Source: Janthinobacterium psychrotolerans | GTDB lineage: Bacteria; Pseudomonadota; Gammaproteobacteria; Burkholderiales; Burkholderiaceae_D | NCBI RefSeq assembly: GCF_001677885.1 | Contig: NZ_LOCQ01000061.1 | Location: 248,001-312,000 of the forward strand | Direction: 5' to 3' | DNA length: 64,000 nt | Part shown: positions 26,834 to 36,192 of the stretch, piece after piece | Position numbering within the stretch: position 1 is the stretch's first letter | How the letters are laid out: each line of letters begins with the position of its first letter | Notes under the pieces: model-generated | Database searches by the model: none | Told to the model about the DNA's origin: nothing | The model's input: only the letters and a program-made list of their open reading frames with translations | Translations under genes and position numbers: made by a program

Positions 26834-29800
26834 CTACACGCGCAGCAGCACCGTGTATTCCCGCTTCTCGTCGCGCAGGGCGATGGTGTCGCCGGCAACC
26901 GCCACGCCGTCGACCGTCAAGCCGGTGGCCTGCCCTTGCGCTTTTTCCACCGTGATGGCGTAGCTGCTCTCGCCAAAGCGATAGTGCAGCTTGAAGGTGC
27001 GCCATTCGGCCGGCAAGGTTGGCGTCAGGCGCAGCTGGTTCGCTTCGCGCGACACGCCCAGCAGGGATTCGACGATCAGGCGGTACAGCCAGCCCGAGGA
27101 ACCCGTGTACCAGCTCCAGCCGCCGCGCCCGACGTGCGGCGAGACCGCATACACGTCGGCCGTCACCACATACGGTTCGACCTTGTAGCGCGCCACCGCT
27201 TCGGCGTCTTCGGCATGGCGCACGGGGCTGATCATGCGCATCAGCTCCCAGGCTTTTTCGCCATCGCCCATGCGCGCAAAGGCCATCGCCGTCCAGATCG
27301 CCGCATGGGTGTACTGGCCGCCGTTTTCACGCACGCCCGGCACATAGCCACGGATATAGCCGGGGTTCAGGTCGGCCTTGTCGAACGGCGGATCGAGCAA
27401 TTGAATCACGCCCGAATCGCGCCGCACCAGGCGCGCGTCGACCTGGCGCATGGCGCCGGCCACCCGTTCTTTATTCGCCGCGCCCGACAGCACGCCCCAG
27501 CTTTGCGAAATCGAGTCGATCTGGCATTCGAGGTTGGTGTGCGAACCGAGCGGCGTGCCGTCGTCGAAATAGGCGCGGCGGTACCACTCGCCATCCCACG
27601 CGTGTTCCTCGACATTGGCCGACAGCTTGGCCGCCTCGTCGCGGCAGAACTGGGCGAACTGCGTATCGCCGCGCAGCACCGCCACGTCGGCAAAGCGCTG
27701 CAGCACCTCGTACAGGAAGAAGGCCAGCCACACGCTTTCGCCCTTGCCATGCTCGCCCACCTTGTCCATGCCGTCGTTCCAGTCGCAGGAGCCCATCAGC
27801 GGCAGGCCGTGCACGCCCATGCGCAGGCCATGGCGAATCGCGCGCACGCAGTGTTCGTACAGGTCGGCCGATTCGTTTGACCGCACCGGCAGGTCGTAAT
27901 AGGAATCCTCTTCCGGCTTGACGGCGCGCCCTTCGATGAAGTGCACCACTTCCGACAGCACATCAAGGTCGCCGGTGGCCGTCACATAGCGGCAGGCGGC
28001 CAGCGGCAGCCACAGGTAGTCGTCCGAGCAGTGCGTGCGCACGCCACGGTCCGATGGCGGATGCCACCAGTGCATCACGTCGCCTTCGAGGAACTGGTGC
28101 GCGGCGCTGACCAGCAGATGGCTGCGCAGCAGCTGCGGCGCCGTGTGGATCATCGCCATCGCGTCCTGCAGCTGGTCGCGAAAGCCATAGGCGCCGCCGG
28201 ACTGGTAGTAGCCGCTGCGCGCCCACAGGCGGCAGGCGATGGTCTGGTACATCAGCCAGCCGTTGGCGATCACGTCCAGGCTCGGCTCGGGGGTTTCGAT
28301 GCGCACCGCACCGAGCGTGCTTTCCCAGTGCGCGCGCACATTGGCCAGCGCATTGCGCGCCGCATCCTTGCCCATGTGACGCTGCACCATGGTGCTGGCG
28401 TCGGCATTGCGGCGCCCGCCCACGCCGAGGATAAAGACGATCTCGCGCTCCTGCCCCGGCTGCAGTTCGAACGGCACCTGGATCGCCGCGCAGGCGTCCA
28501 GGCCGGTGCCGGCCTTGCCGGACAGGCGCACGCGGCGCATGGCGGCCGGCTCTGCCAGGCTGCCGTTGCGGCCGATGAATTCATTGCGGTCGCAGGTGAT
28601 CGAGCGGATGCTGGCGTCGGTATTGAAAAAGCCCACACGGCCGGAAAACTCGGTGTTGTAGTTATTGCGCGCAAACAGCGCGCCGGTAATCGAGTCCACC
28701 TCCGTCACCACGTGCATGCCGGACTTGGCGCGCAGGTCGGCCAATACCCATTCGATGTAGCCGGTGACGGACAGGCGGCGCGCCACGCCGCTGTCGTTGC
28801 GCAGCTTGACCACCATGTACTTGACGGGGGCATCGAGCGCCACATAGGTCGACAGTTCGCTGGCGATGCCGCTCTCGCAGTGCTCGAACACGCTGTAGCC
28901 AAAGCCGTGGCGCGTGACGTAGTCGCCGGTGCCGCGCGCCGGCAAGGCCGTCGGCGACCAGAAGTGGCCGCCTTCCTCGTCGCGGATATAGAACGCTTCG
29001 CCGGACAGGTCGGACACCGGATCGTTGTGCCATGGCGTGAGGCGGAATTCATGCGCGTTCTCGCTCCAGGTATAGGCCTGGCCGCTTTCCGACACCACGG
29101 TGCCGAACTGCGCATTGGCCAGCACGTTCGACCATGGCGCCGGGGTGCGCTGGCCTTCGCCGGTGGTGATCACGTACTCGCGGCCATCGGGCGTAAAGCC
29201 GCCAAGGCCGTTTTCCAGGATCAGCTCGCGCTGCGGTGCGCGGTGCGGCGCCAGCACCACTTCGCGCCCGCCTTCGAGCATCAGCGGCGGCATGCGCAGC
29301 ACCGGGCTGGCCGGCCGCTTGACCTGCTCGGCCAGGGTGCCGCGCGTGTCGCTGATGATGGCGCGCGCCACCGACTGCAGCAAGATGCGGTCTTCGTTGG
29401 CGATCTGGTCGGCCAGGCGCACGAAGATGCCGCCCGGACGGTCGATCGCCTGCGCGTCGATGCCCGAGGCGATCAGGCCCATGATCTGCTCCTGCAGCAG
29501 CTGGCGATAGCCGGACTGGTCTTCGTACCAGATCACCAGGTCGACCACCAGGCCTTTCAGGCGCCAGTAGGCATGCGCCTGCACCATTTGCCGCGCCAGT
29601 TCGATATTGGCCGGGTCGCGGATCTGCAGCAGCACGATCGGCAGGTCGCCGGAAATCGCGTAGGCCCACAGGCCCGACTGGCCGCGATGGTTCTTCAGCA
29701 GGATGCTGGCGTCGGCGCGCAGCGAGGCGTTCGGATAGATCACGGCATTGGCCAGGCGCGCATAGAGCTGGGCGTCGGCTTCGCTGGCGTTGAGCTGGCG

Positions 29801-32800
29801 CAGCACCACCTGGCTGTGGGTCCACGCCAGTTCGAACACGCGGTCGGCCAGGTGGCGGTCCTGGTATTTGTCGATCAGGTGCAGCGCCGCTTCGCGCTGT
29901 TCGACCATGCCCGTCACGCTGTCAACCGTAATGGCCTGGTCGGGCGCCAGCGTGACCACATAGCGGATCGCCACCACGGGGTCGAGCACCGAACCCTGGC
30001 CACCGCTCAGGGGGCCGTCCTGCTGCAGCGCCAGCGGCAGCTGCGCCGTGTTGCCGCGGCCGATAAAGCGCGAGCGGTCGGTCTCGAACGAGACCTCGTA
30101 GCCGGCAGCGTCATGCACCGTCATCACGTGCAGCATCCACGGCATCTGCTCTTCTTTCGAGCGCGGCCGGCGCGTGCACAAAATGGCGTTTTCCTGCGCC
30201 AGGATTTCGGTCTGCACGAACAGCTTGCTGAACGCCGGATGGGCCGCGTCGGCGGCCGACGGCGCCATCACCACTTCGGCAAAACTGGTGATCTCGATGC
30301 GGCGCTGGCGGTTCGAATTGTTGCTGATGCGGGTGCGGCGGATCTCGATATCGTCCTCGGGCGAGACGACGATTTCCGTGTACAGGTCCAGGCCATGGTC
30401 GGCGCGGCGAAACTCGGCGCGCCCTTCCGAAAAGATCACCTCGTATTTTTTCGGCTCGACCAGCGTCGGCTGGTAGGTGGTGGACCAGACATCGCCTTCG
30501 TCGAGGTCGCGCAGGTAGCAGAAATTGCCCCAGTTGTCGCGCGTGCTGTCTTCGCGCCAGCGCGTCACCGACAGGTCCTTCCAGCGGCTGTAGCTGCCGC
30601 CGGCGTTGCTGACCATGACGTGGTAGCGGCCGTTCGACAGCAGCTGCGTTTCCGGCACGGCGCTGTTGGCCTGGGTGAGGATGCGCATCGGCGGGGTCTG
30701 CTCGGTGGCGCTGCTGCGCAGCACCGCCAGTTCGGCCGTGTTCGAGTAAAAGGCGCCGGCCTGCGGCGTGCGTTCCTGCAGCACCAGCAAGGCCGATTGC
30801 AGCAGCGGATCGGATTCGAAACGGCGCTGCATCGGCCGGTCGTGCAGCAGATAGCTGAGCGCCAGGAAACCCATGCCCTGGTGGTGCACCATGTAGGAGC
30901 GGATCACGGCGCTGGCCTGGCCACGCGGCAGGCGCGCCGCCGTAAAGTCGATCGCCTCGAAAAAGCCGTAGCGTCCCATGTAGCCGGCCGCCTGCATGCG
31001 CTGCATGTTCTGGCACGACTCTTCCGGTTTCACCATCAGGCCCATCATGCTGGCGTACGGCGCGATCACCAGGTCGTCGGCCAGGCCGCGTTTCAAGCCC
31101 AGGCCCGGCACGCCGAACGCGCGGTACTGGTAATTGAGGCTGGCGTCGACCGTGTTGTAGCCCGACTCGGACACGCCCCACGGCACGTCGCGCTGGCGGC
31201 CGTAGTCGATCTGCGCTTCGATCACCGAGTGATAGGTCTGGTCGAGCAGGGTATTCGGGTAGTTCGGCATCACCAAGAGCGGCATCAGGTACTCGAACAT
31301 CGAGCCGCTCCACGACAGCAGCACCGGCTGGCCGGCCACCATGCACAGCTGGCGGCCGAGGGCAAACCAGTGCTCCTGCGGCAGCTGGCCCTGGGCGATC
31401 GCGATAAAGCTGGCCAGGCGCACTTCGGAGGCGAGCAAGTCGTAGTAACTGGCGTCGAGACGGCGCTCGCTGACGTTGTAGCCGATCGCCAAGAGCTTGG
31501 TCGCCGGGTTGTACAGGAAAGCGTATTCGATCTGCGCGAAGTCGCGCGCCTGGCCCGCGGCCTGGGCGATGTCGCGCACATTGCGGATCGCCTGTTCACG
31601 CCCTTGCGCCAGCAGGCTGGCCAGCTCGGGCAAGGTGCCGGGCGCCGCTTCCAGGGTCGCCAGCTCGCGCAGGGTCGGCACGCGCGAAAGCGAACCGTCG
31701 AGGCCCGCATGCGCGGCCCATGGCGCCAGTTGCAGCAGTTCGGCCAGGGCCGCACGGCACTGGCGCGCCAGCGCATCGCCCCACATGGACAGCTCGTTGT
31801 CGCTGCCTTGCAGGGACAGCGACAGCAGCGCGTCGGCGGCGCTGTTGGCCGCGCCCAGGTAAGCATGCCACTCGGGCAGGCTGGCCGGCGTGGCATCGGC
31901 CAGCAGCAGCGCCAGCGCTTCGCGCGCGCCGTTCGCGCCGCTGTCGACGGCGATGAATTCCTGCAGCACCTGGGCCGTGGTGCGGATGCCTTTGACCAGC
32001 TGCGCGCCGATGATCGGCGCGTCATACAGTTCGATCAGGCCGGGCTGCAAGGTCAGCAGGTGGCCGGCCAGATTGCCGCTGTCGACCGTCGAGATATACA
32101 TCGGCTGCAGCGGTTTCAGGGTCTGCGTGTCGTACCAGTTGTAGAAGTGGCCCTGGAAGCGTTCCAGTTCGCCCATGCTGTGCAGGGTGGCGCGGCTGCG
32201 TTCGATCAGCTGGCCCATGGTGATATAGCCGAAGTCGTAGGCGGTCAGGTTGGCCAGCAGCGCCAGGCCGATATTGGTCGGCGAGGTGCGGTGCGCCACC
32301 ACCATGCTGGGGTGCTCCTGCATGTTATCGGGCGGCAGGAAATGGTCGTCCGGGCCGACAAAGGTGTCGAAATAGGCCCAGGTCTTGCGCGCCACGCCGT
32401 GCAGGAATTCGCCCTGCTCCACCGACAGGCGGGCGGCGGCGCGCTTGATCGGACGGCTGATGCGCCAGGCGATCACCGGCGCGGCCAGCCACAGCGCCAG
32501 GATGATGGCGGCCGCCGGCACAGCTTCCGCACGCCAGTGCAGCAGCGCGGCAAAAGTGGCCACCGCCAGCAGCGGCGAGATCCACATGGCGCGCCAGCTG
32601 TCGCCCGGTTCACCTTTTGAACTGTGCAGATTCGAGGCGCGCCAGTCGAGCAGATGCTTGTGCGAGACGGCCAGGCGCCACAATGTGCGCACGATGGCGT
32701 CGAGGCTGATAAAGGCTTCATACGGCAGGAACACCAGGGTCAGCATGGCGTGCGAGAACTGCACGCCGCAGCGGCGCTCGAAGGCGTCCAGGTGCTGGCG

Positions 32801-35521
32801 CCACAGGGTGTCGCGCGGCTTGCGCAGCAGGTCGTACAGGGCCGAAATGACGGGGGGCAGGAAAATGATGGCCAGCACCGCCGCGCTCCAGAACGCCACC
32901 TGCGGCAAAAAGCCCCAGGTCAGCAGCAGGGACGCGGTGGTGGCCGGCGCGACCAGGCTGCGGCGCAGGTTGTCGAACAGCTTCCAGCGCGACAGCATCG
33001 ACAGCGGATTGCGTTCGCGCTTGCCGCCACGGCCCGGCACGCGGCCCAGCAGCCAGCCGATCAGCTGCCAGTCGCCGCGGATCCAGCGCTGGCGGCGGCT
33101 CACGTCCGCGTCGTAGCGGGCCGGATATTCTTCATACAATTGCGAGTCGCTCAAGAGACCGGCGCGCAGGTAGCAGCCTTCGAGCAAATCGTGGCTGAGG
33201 ATTTTATTGTCCGGCAGGCGCTGGCCCAGCACGCGCTCGAACATGTCGAGATCGTAGATGCCCTTGCCGATGAACGAGCCTTCATAGAAGACGTCCTGGT
33301 ACAGGTCGGACACGGTGCGCGTGTACGGGTCGATGCCCGGCTCGCCGCCGCACAGCAGTTCGTACTGCGAGGCGTTGGCGCTGGGCAGGGCGACGGCCAC
33401 GCGCGGCTGCAAAATGCCGTAGCCGGCGATCACGCGCGAGCCGGCCGCGTCGAGCACGGGGCGGTTCAGCGGGTGCATCATGGTGGCGACAAAATGGCGC
33501 GCCGCGTCGCGCGGCAGCTGGGTGTCGGTGTCGAGCGTGATCACGTATTTGATGGTGCGCAGGCCGCGCAATTCGCCTTCGACGAGCATGAATTTGTCGC
33601 GCGCGCCGCCGCGCAGGAACAGGTTCAGGTCCGACAATTTGCCGCGCTTGCGCTCCTGGCCCATCCACGCGTTCTGCTGCGAGTTCCACAGGCGCGGGCG
33701 GTGCAGCAGCAGGAACGGGCCGGCCTGGCCCAGGTCTTCGGGATCGGCCGGGTCGCCGTTGTCCTTGAACTGTTCGCCTTCGACGCAGTATTTCTGGTTC
33801 AGGCCACGGATAACGGTCTGCGCCTGGCGCAGCAGGGCCTCGTCGCCGGGCAGGGTCTGCGCGGGCGCGTCGACAAAATCGGTCAGCAGGCAAAAGCGCA
33901 GGTTGGGGTCGCGGTTGGCCAGGTAGCGCACTTCCAGCGCTTCGCACAGTTCGGCCACGTTGGCCTCGCTGTAGATCAGCGTCGGCACCACCACGATGGC
34001 GCGCGCGTCCGACGGAATGCCGGCCTTGTAGTCCATGCGCGGCAGCGGGTGCGGCACGGTCATCAGGGTGGCGATCCAGTTGACCAGCGCCACGGCCAGC
34101 TGGCTGCTGCCCATCAGCGCCAGCACGCCCAGCAGCACCAAAGGCCAGCCCGACACGCCATAACGCAGCGCGCGTTCGAGCAGCAGCGCGCTGGCGGCCA
34201 GGCTCAGGAAGGAGATCGCGCCGAGGTAGACGGCCAGCGGCGCCGCCCGTGCCGTGTGCTCCAGCGCTTCGCGGAATGGCAGTTTGGCGCCGGCCTGTTT
34301 TTCCAGGATCAATACACCGCGCCCGACCAGGTAAAAGCCGATATGGCCCTTGCGCGTGTCATGGCCGCCGCCATGCGTCTGCGCCAGCTGCACCGCCATT
34401 TCGGCCACCTCCACTTCGCTGCGGTCGCTGCGCCTGGCGATGCGTTCGATCGCATGGCGGTAGCTGTCGCGGGTGGCGAAATCCATGGCGCCATAGGTGC
34501 CGGCCGGGTCCAGGCGCAAGGTCTGCTCGACCACGCTCATGGTCTCGACAAATTCCTGCCAGTCCATGGTACCCAGGAAGCGCAGGCTGCCGATGCTGTT
34601 GGCGATCGTCACCTGGTCGGCCGCCTGCTGGCCGATCTCGACCTGCACCTGCTGGTCGATGGTCAGGCCCGCTTCGGCCAGTTTGTGGGTCAGCCACGAC
34701 AGCGCCAGGGTCAGCGACGGGCTTTGCCCCTGCAGGCGGCGCGACAGTTCGGCCACGAAGGCGCTGCTGGTGGGCGGATTCGAGCGCGCCATGTCGGCCA
34801 CCAGCAGGATCAGGCCGCTGGGGTTGCTGTCGGCGATCTCCATCATCTTGTCGGCCCAGCCATTGGCCAGGTCGCGCTGCAGGCGGTCGTCGGCCACGCG
34901 CGCGGCCACGCGGCGCAGGTTTTCGATCAGCGCCAGGCGCAGCATGATGGGCACGGCCCACAGCTCGCCCAGGGTCAGGGTGGCGACGTCCTGATAGGCT
35001 TCGACGAAGTGGCACAGGTTTTCCATGTCCACGTGGCCGTCGCCATGCGAGATGATTTCCAGCGCGATCTTGTACACGCGCGGACAGCCGGCGTCAGGGC
35101 CGGTCGCCAGCCGTGGCAATTCCTTGCTGTAGTTCTTCGGCAAGTGGCGCCGCGTGGTGCGGATCTGTTCTTCGATCAGGTAAAAATTATCAAGCAGCCA
35201 TTCCGAGGCCGGCGTGACCTGGCGCCCGCTTTTCACGGTGGCCGTCAGTTCATTGACGGTGGCCGTGATCAGGGCCGCGTTGTCGGCCAGCCGCGCCAGA
35301 AGGCGGTCGCGGCCCTGCCGCTTGCCGACCGCATGGCCGGTGGCGATATTCTTGCCGTGCGCGGCCATCTGCATGGCGCTGAACAACTCCGAGCGCAAGG
35401 GCAAGGCGTCGTCGCGCGCGGCGTCGAAGCTCTCGCCCGCATGGCCGGGATTGATACTGCCCTGGAAAATGTCCTTGAATCGGGAAAGCTTTTCCTTGAC
35501 TACTGCTGTGTACTCTTTCAA
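26834..35521 (-). CDS. ndvB: cyclic beta-1,2-glucan synthase (NdvB/ChvB type)
   Basis: This 2895-residue inner-membrane enzyme makes cyclic beta-1,2-glucan from UDP-glucose. Residues 1-420 are helical and cytoplasmic. Membrane helices lie near 425-490. The GT84 glycosyltransferase domain (about 500-820) has DTDTQLP near 663 and RRQRWIRGDW near 810. More helices occur near 857-887 and 977-1020. A glucoamylase-like domain (about 1050-1560) contains HRTSPTNIGLALLANL and SESGYNT. Two beta-sandwich/GH94-type halves follow, the last (about 2090-2895) with SDRGVRTHCSDDYLWLP and DWNDG near 2580, which holds the presumed phosphorylase acid and controls ring length. The size matches NdvB of rhizobia and Brucella Cgs. 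The product is expected in the periplasm, for osmoadaptation or host contact. No exporter gene (ndvA) is adjacent. The gene stands alone. Confidence 0.92.
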   Translation of the reverse strand: MKEYTAVVKEKLSRFKDIFQGSINPGHAGESFDAARDDALPLRSELFSAMQMAAHGKNIATGHAVGKRQGRDRLLARLADNAALITATVNELTATVKSGRQVTPASEWLLDNFYLIEEQIRTTRRHLPKNYSKELPRLATGPDAGCPRVYKIALEIISHGDGHVDMENLCHFVEAYQDVATLTLGELWAVPIMLRLALIENLRRVAARVADDRLQRDLANGWADKMMEIADSNPSGLILLVADMARSNPPTSSAFVAELSRRLQGQSPSLTLALSWLTHKLAEAGLTIDQQVQVEIGQQAADQVTIANSIGSLRFLGTMDWQEFVETMSVVEQTLRLDPAGTYGAMDFATRDSYRHAIERIARRSDRSEVEVAEMAVQLAQTHGGGHDTRKGHIGFYLVGRGVLILEKQAGAKLPFREALEHTARAAPLAVYLGAISFLSLAASALLLERALRYGVSGWPLVLLGVLALMGSSQLAVALVNWIATLMTVPHPLPRMDYKAGIPSDARAIVVVPTLIYSEANVAELCEALEVRYLANRDPNLRFCLLTDFVDAPAQTLPGDEALLRQAQTVIRGLNQKYCVEGEQFKDNGDPADPEDLGQAGPFLLLHRPRLWNSQQNAWMGQERKRGKLSDLNLFLRGGARDKFMLVEGELRGLRTIKYVITLDTDTQLPRDAARHFVATMMHPLNRPVLDAAGSRVIAGYGILQPRVAVALPSANASQYELLCGGEPGIDPYTRTVSDLYQDVFYEGSFIGKGIYDLDMFERVLGQRLPDNKILSHDLLEGCYLRAGLLSDSQLYEEYPARYDADVSRRQRWIRGDWQLIGWLLGRVPGRGGKRERNPLSMLSRWKLFDNLRRSLVAPATTASLLLTWGFLPQVAFWSAAVLAIIFLPPVISALYDLLRKPRDTLWRQHLDAFERRCGVQFSHAMLTLVFLPYEAFISLDAIVRTLWRLAVSHKHLLDWRASNLHSSKGEPGDSWRAMWISPLLAVATFAALLHWRAEAVPAAAIILALWLAAPVIAWRISRPIKRAAARLSVEQGEFLHGVARKTWAYFDTFVGPDDHFLPPDNMQEHPSMVVAHRTSPTNIGLALLANLTAYDFGYITMGQLIERSRATLHSMGELERFQGHFYNWYDTQTLKPLQPMYISTVDSGNLAGHLLTLQPGLIELYDAPIIGAQLVKGIRTTAQVLQEFIAVDSGANGAREALALLLADATPASLPEWHAYLGAANSAADALLSLSLQGSDNELSMWGDALARQCRAALAELLQLAPWAAHAGLDGSLSRVPTLRELATLEAAPGTLPELASLLAQGREQAIRNVRDIAQAAGQARDFAQIEYAFLYNPATKLLAIGYNVSERRLDASYYDLLASEVRLASFIAIAQGQLPQEHWFALGRQLCMVAGQPVLLSWSGSMFEYLMPLLVMPNYPNTLLDQTYHSVIEAQIDYGRQRDVPWGVSESGYNTVDASLNYQYRAFGVPGLGLKRGLADDLVIAPYASMMGLMVKPEESCQNMQRMQAAGYMGRYGFFEAIDFTAARLPRGQASAVIRSYMVHHQGMGFLALSYLLHDRPMQRRFESDPLLQSALLVLQERTPQAGAFYSNTAELAVLRSSATEQTPPMRILTQANSAVPETQLLSNGRYHVMVSNAGGSYSRWKDLSVTRWREDSTRDNWGNFCYLRDLDEGDVWSTTYQPTLVEPKKYEVIFSEGRAEFRRADHGLDLYTEIVVSPEDDIEIRRTRISNNSNRQRRIEITSFAEVVMAPSAADAAHPAFSKLFVQTEILAQENAILCTRRPRSKEEQMPWMLHVMTVHDAAGYEVSFETDRSRFIGRGNTAQLPLALQQDGPLSGGQGSVLDPVVAIRYVVTLAPDQAITVDSVTGMVEQREAALHLIDKYQDRHLADRVFELAWTHSQVVLRQLNASEADAQLYARLANAVIYPNASLRADASILLKNHRGQSGLWAYAISGDLPIVLLQIRDPANIELARQMVQAHAYWRLKGLVVDLVIWYEDQSGYRQLLQEQIMGLIASGIDAQAIDRPGGIFVRLADQIANEDRILLQSVARAIISDTRGTLAEQVKRPASPVLRMPPLMLEGGREVVLAPHRAPQRELILENGLGGFTPDGREYVITTGEGQRTPAPWSNVLANAQFGTVVSESGQAYTWSENAHEFRLTPWHNDPVSDLSGEAFYIRDEEGGHFWSPTALPARGTGDYVTRHGFGYSVFEHCESGIASELSTYVALDAPVKYMVVKLRNDSGVARRLSVTGYIEWVLADLRAKSGMHVVTEVDSITGALFARNNYNTEFSGRVGFFNTDASIRSITCDRNEFIGRNGSLAEPAAMRRVRLSGKAGTGLDACAAIQVPFELQPGQEREIVFILGVGGRRNADASTMVQRHMGKDAARNALANVRAHWESTLGAVRIETPEPSLDVIANGWLMYQTIACRLWARSGYYQSGGAYGFRDQLQDAMAMIHTAPQLLRSHLLVSAAHQFLEGDVMHWWHPPSDRGVRTHCSDDYLWLPLAACRYVTATGDLDVLSEVVHFIEGRAVKPEEDSYYDLPVRSNESADLYEHCVRAIRHGLRMGVHGLPLMGSCDWNDGMDKVGEHGKGESVWLAFFLYEVLQRFADVAVLRGDTQFAQFCRDEAAKLSANVEEHAWDGEWYRRAYFDDGTPLGSHTNLECQIDSISQSWGVLSGAANKERVAGAMRQVDARLVRRDSGVIQLLDPPFDKADLNPGYIRGYVPGVRENGGQYTHAAIWTAMAFARMGDGEKAWELMRMISPVRHAEDAEAVARYKVEPYVVTADVYAVSPHVGRGGWSWYTGSSGWLYRLIVESLLGVSREANQLRLTPTLPAEWRTFKLHYRFGESSYAITVEKAQGQATGLTVDGVAVAGDTIALRDEKREYTVLLRV

Positions 35522-36192
35522 CTTGGCCTCGCTCTAGGTGCGCGCATGAAACGACGGCACCCGCCGCACAGGCCAGGGCCGGTTTGCGGGAGCAAAGCAG
35601 GGACTGGCAAAGACGGAAAGCAAAGCGCCGGAGCGTTACGATGAATCTCAAACATCAGAGAGATTTTCTGAACTTCATCGTAGGTGCGCACCCACCATGA
35701 GACCGTGCGCTAGCGTACACACAGCGGGCATTGGCCGTGGCAGGGCCAAGAAAGTGGCCCGCAGGCAGCATTCGTGATTCCATATGGAAATAAACCGTCA
35801 TGCCGAGTAGCGCGGATGCAACTCAGCAATAGAGCGCCTCTGCGATTACTGCCGCTGCATGGCCACATATACGCCAGGCAGCATGGATGCATATCACCGG
35901 AAAATATTCATACGATATAAATTAATAAAAAATCAATCCGCTGGCAGTTAACAACGGCGCCGTGGCCAAGCCGGTTTCCGCCTGACATACATGAGCTCAT
36001 GCATGGGCTAAGTCATTGATAAAAATCAGGATCTGCTTTTTCAATATAAAAAACGACAGTCATGCCATTAATGCGACAGCAATAAAAAAAATACATATTA
36101 AAAGCACCATGATTTACGACCGACAAGCCACTATCGGTATAATTGCCTGAAATAAATATTCAAGCTCATTCAGCCAGCCAGAAAGATTCCGC
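35522..36192. other. 671-bp AT-richer intergenic region
   Basis: The region lies between the divergent glucan synthase and chemoreceptor genes and must hold both promoters. Visible structure: an inverted repeat ACGATGAA (35638-35645) / TTCATCGT (35674-35681) about 120 bp upstream of the glucan synthase start, and the palindrome CATGAGCTCATG near 35990. Base composition falls sharply towards AT after 35880. No convincing gene, tRNA or terminator was found, and no promoter could be assigned with confidence. Confidence 0.5.

Noticed and set aside
24744-26963. Long plus-strand open frame of 739 codons opposite the M1 peptidase
   Set aside because: It is His/Arg/Val-rich, matches no family, and lies exactly antisense to a gene with clear zinc-peptidase motifs; high GC content makes such antisense frames common.
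27941-32620. Plus-strand open frame of 1559 codons
   Set aside because: Antisense shadow of the cyclic glucan synthase gene, with biased composition (very rich in His, Gln, Arg) and no recognisable domain.
35638-35681. Inverted repeat ACGATGAA/TTCATCGT upstream of the glucan synthase gene
   Set aside because: Only eight bases per arm with a 28-base spacing; it may be an operator but could occur by chance, so it is mentioned only in the intergenic entry.
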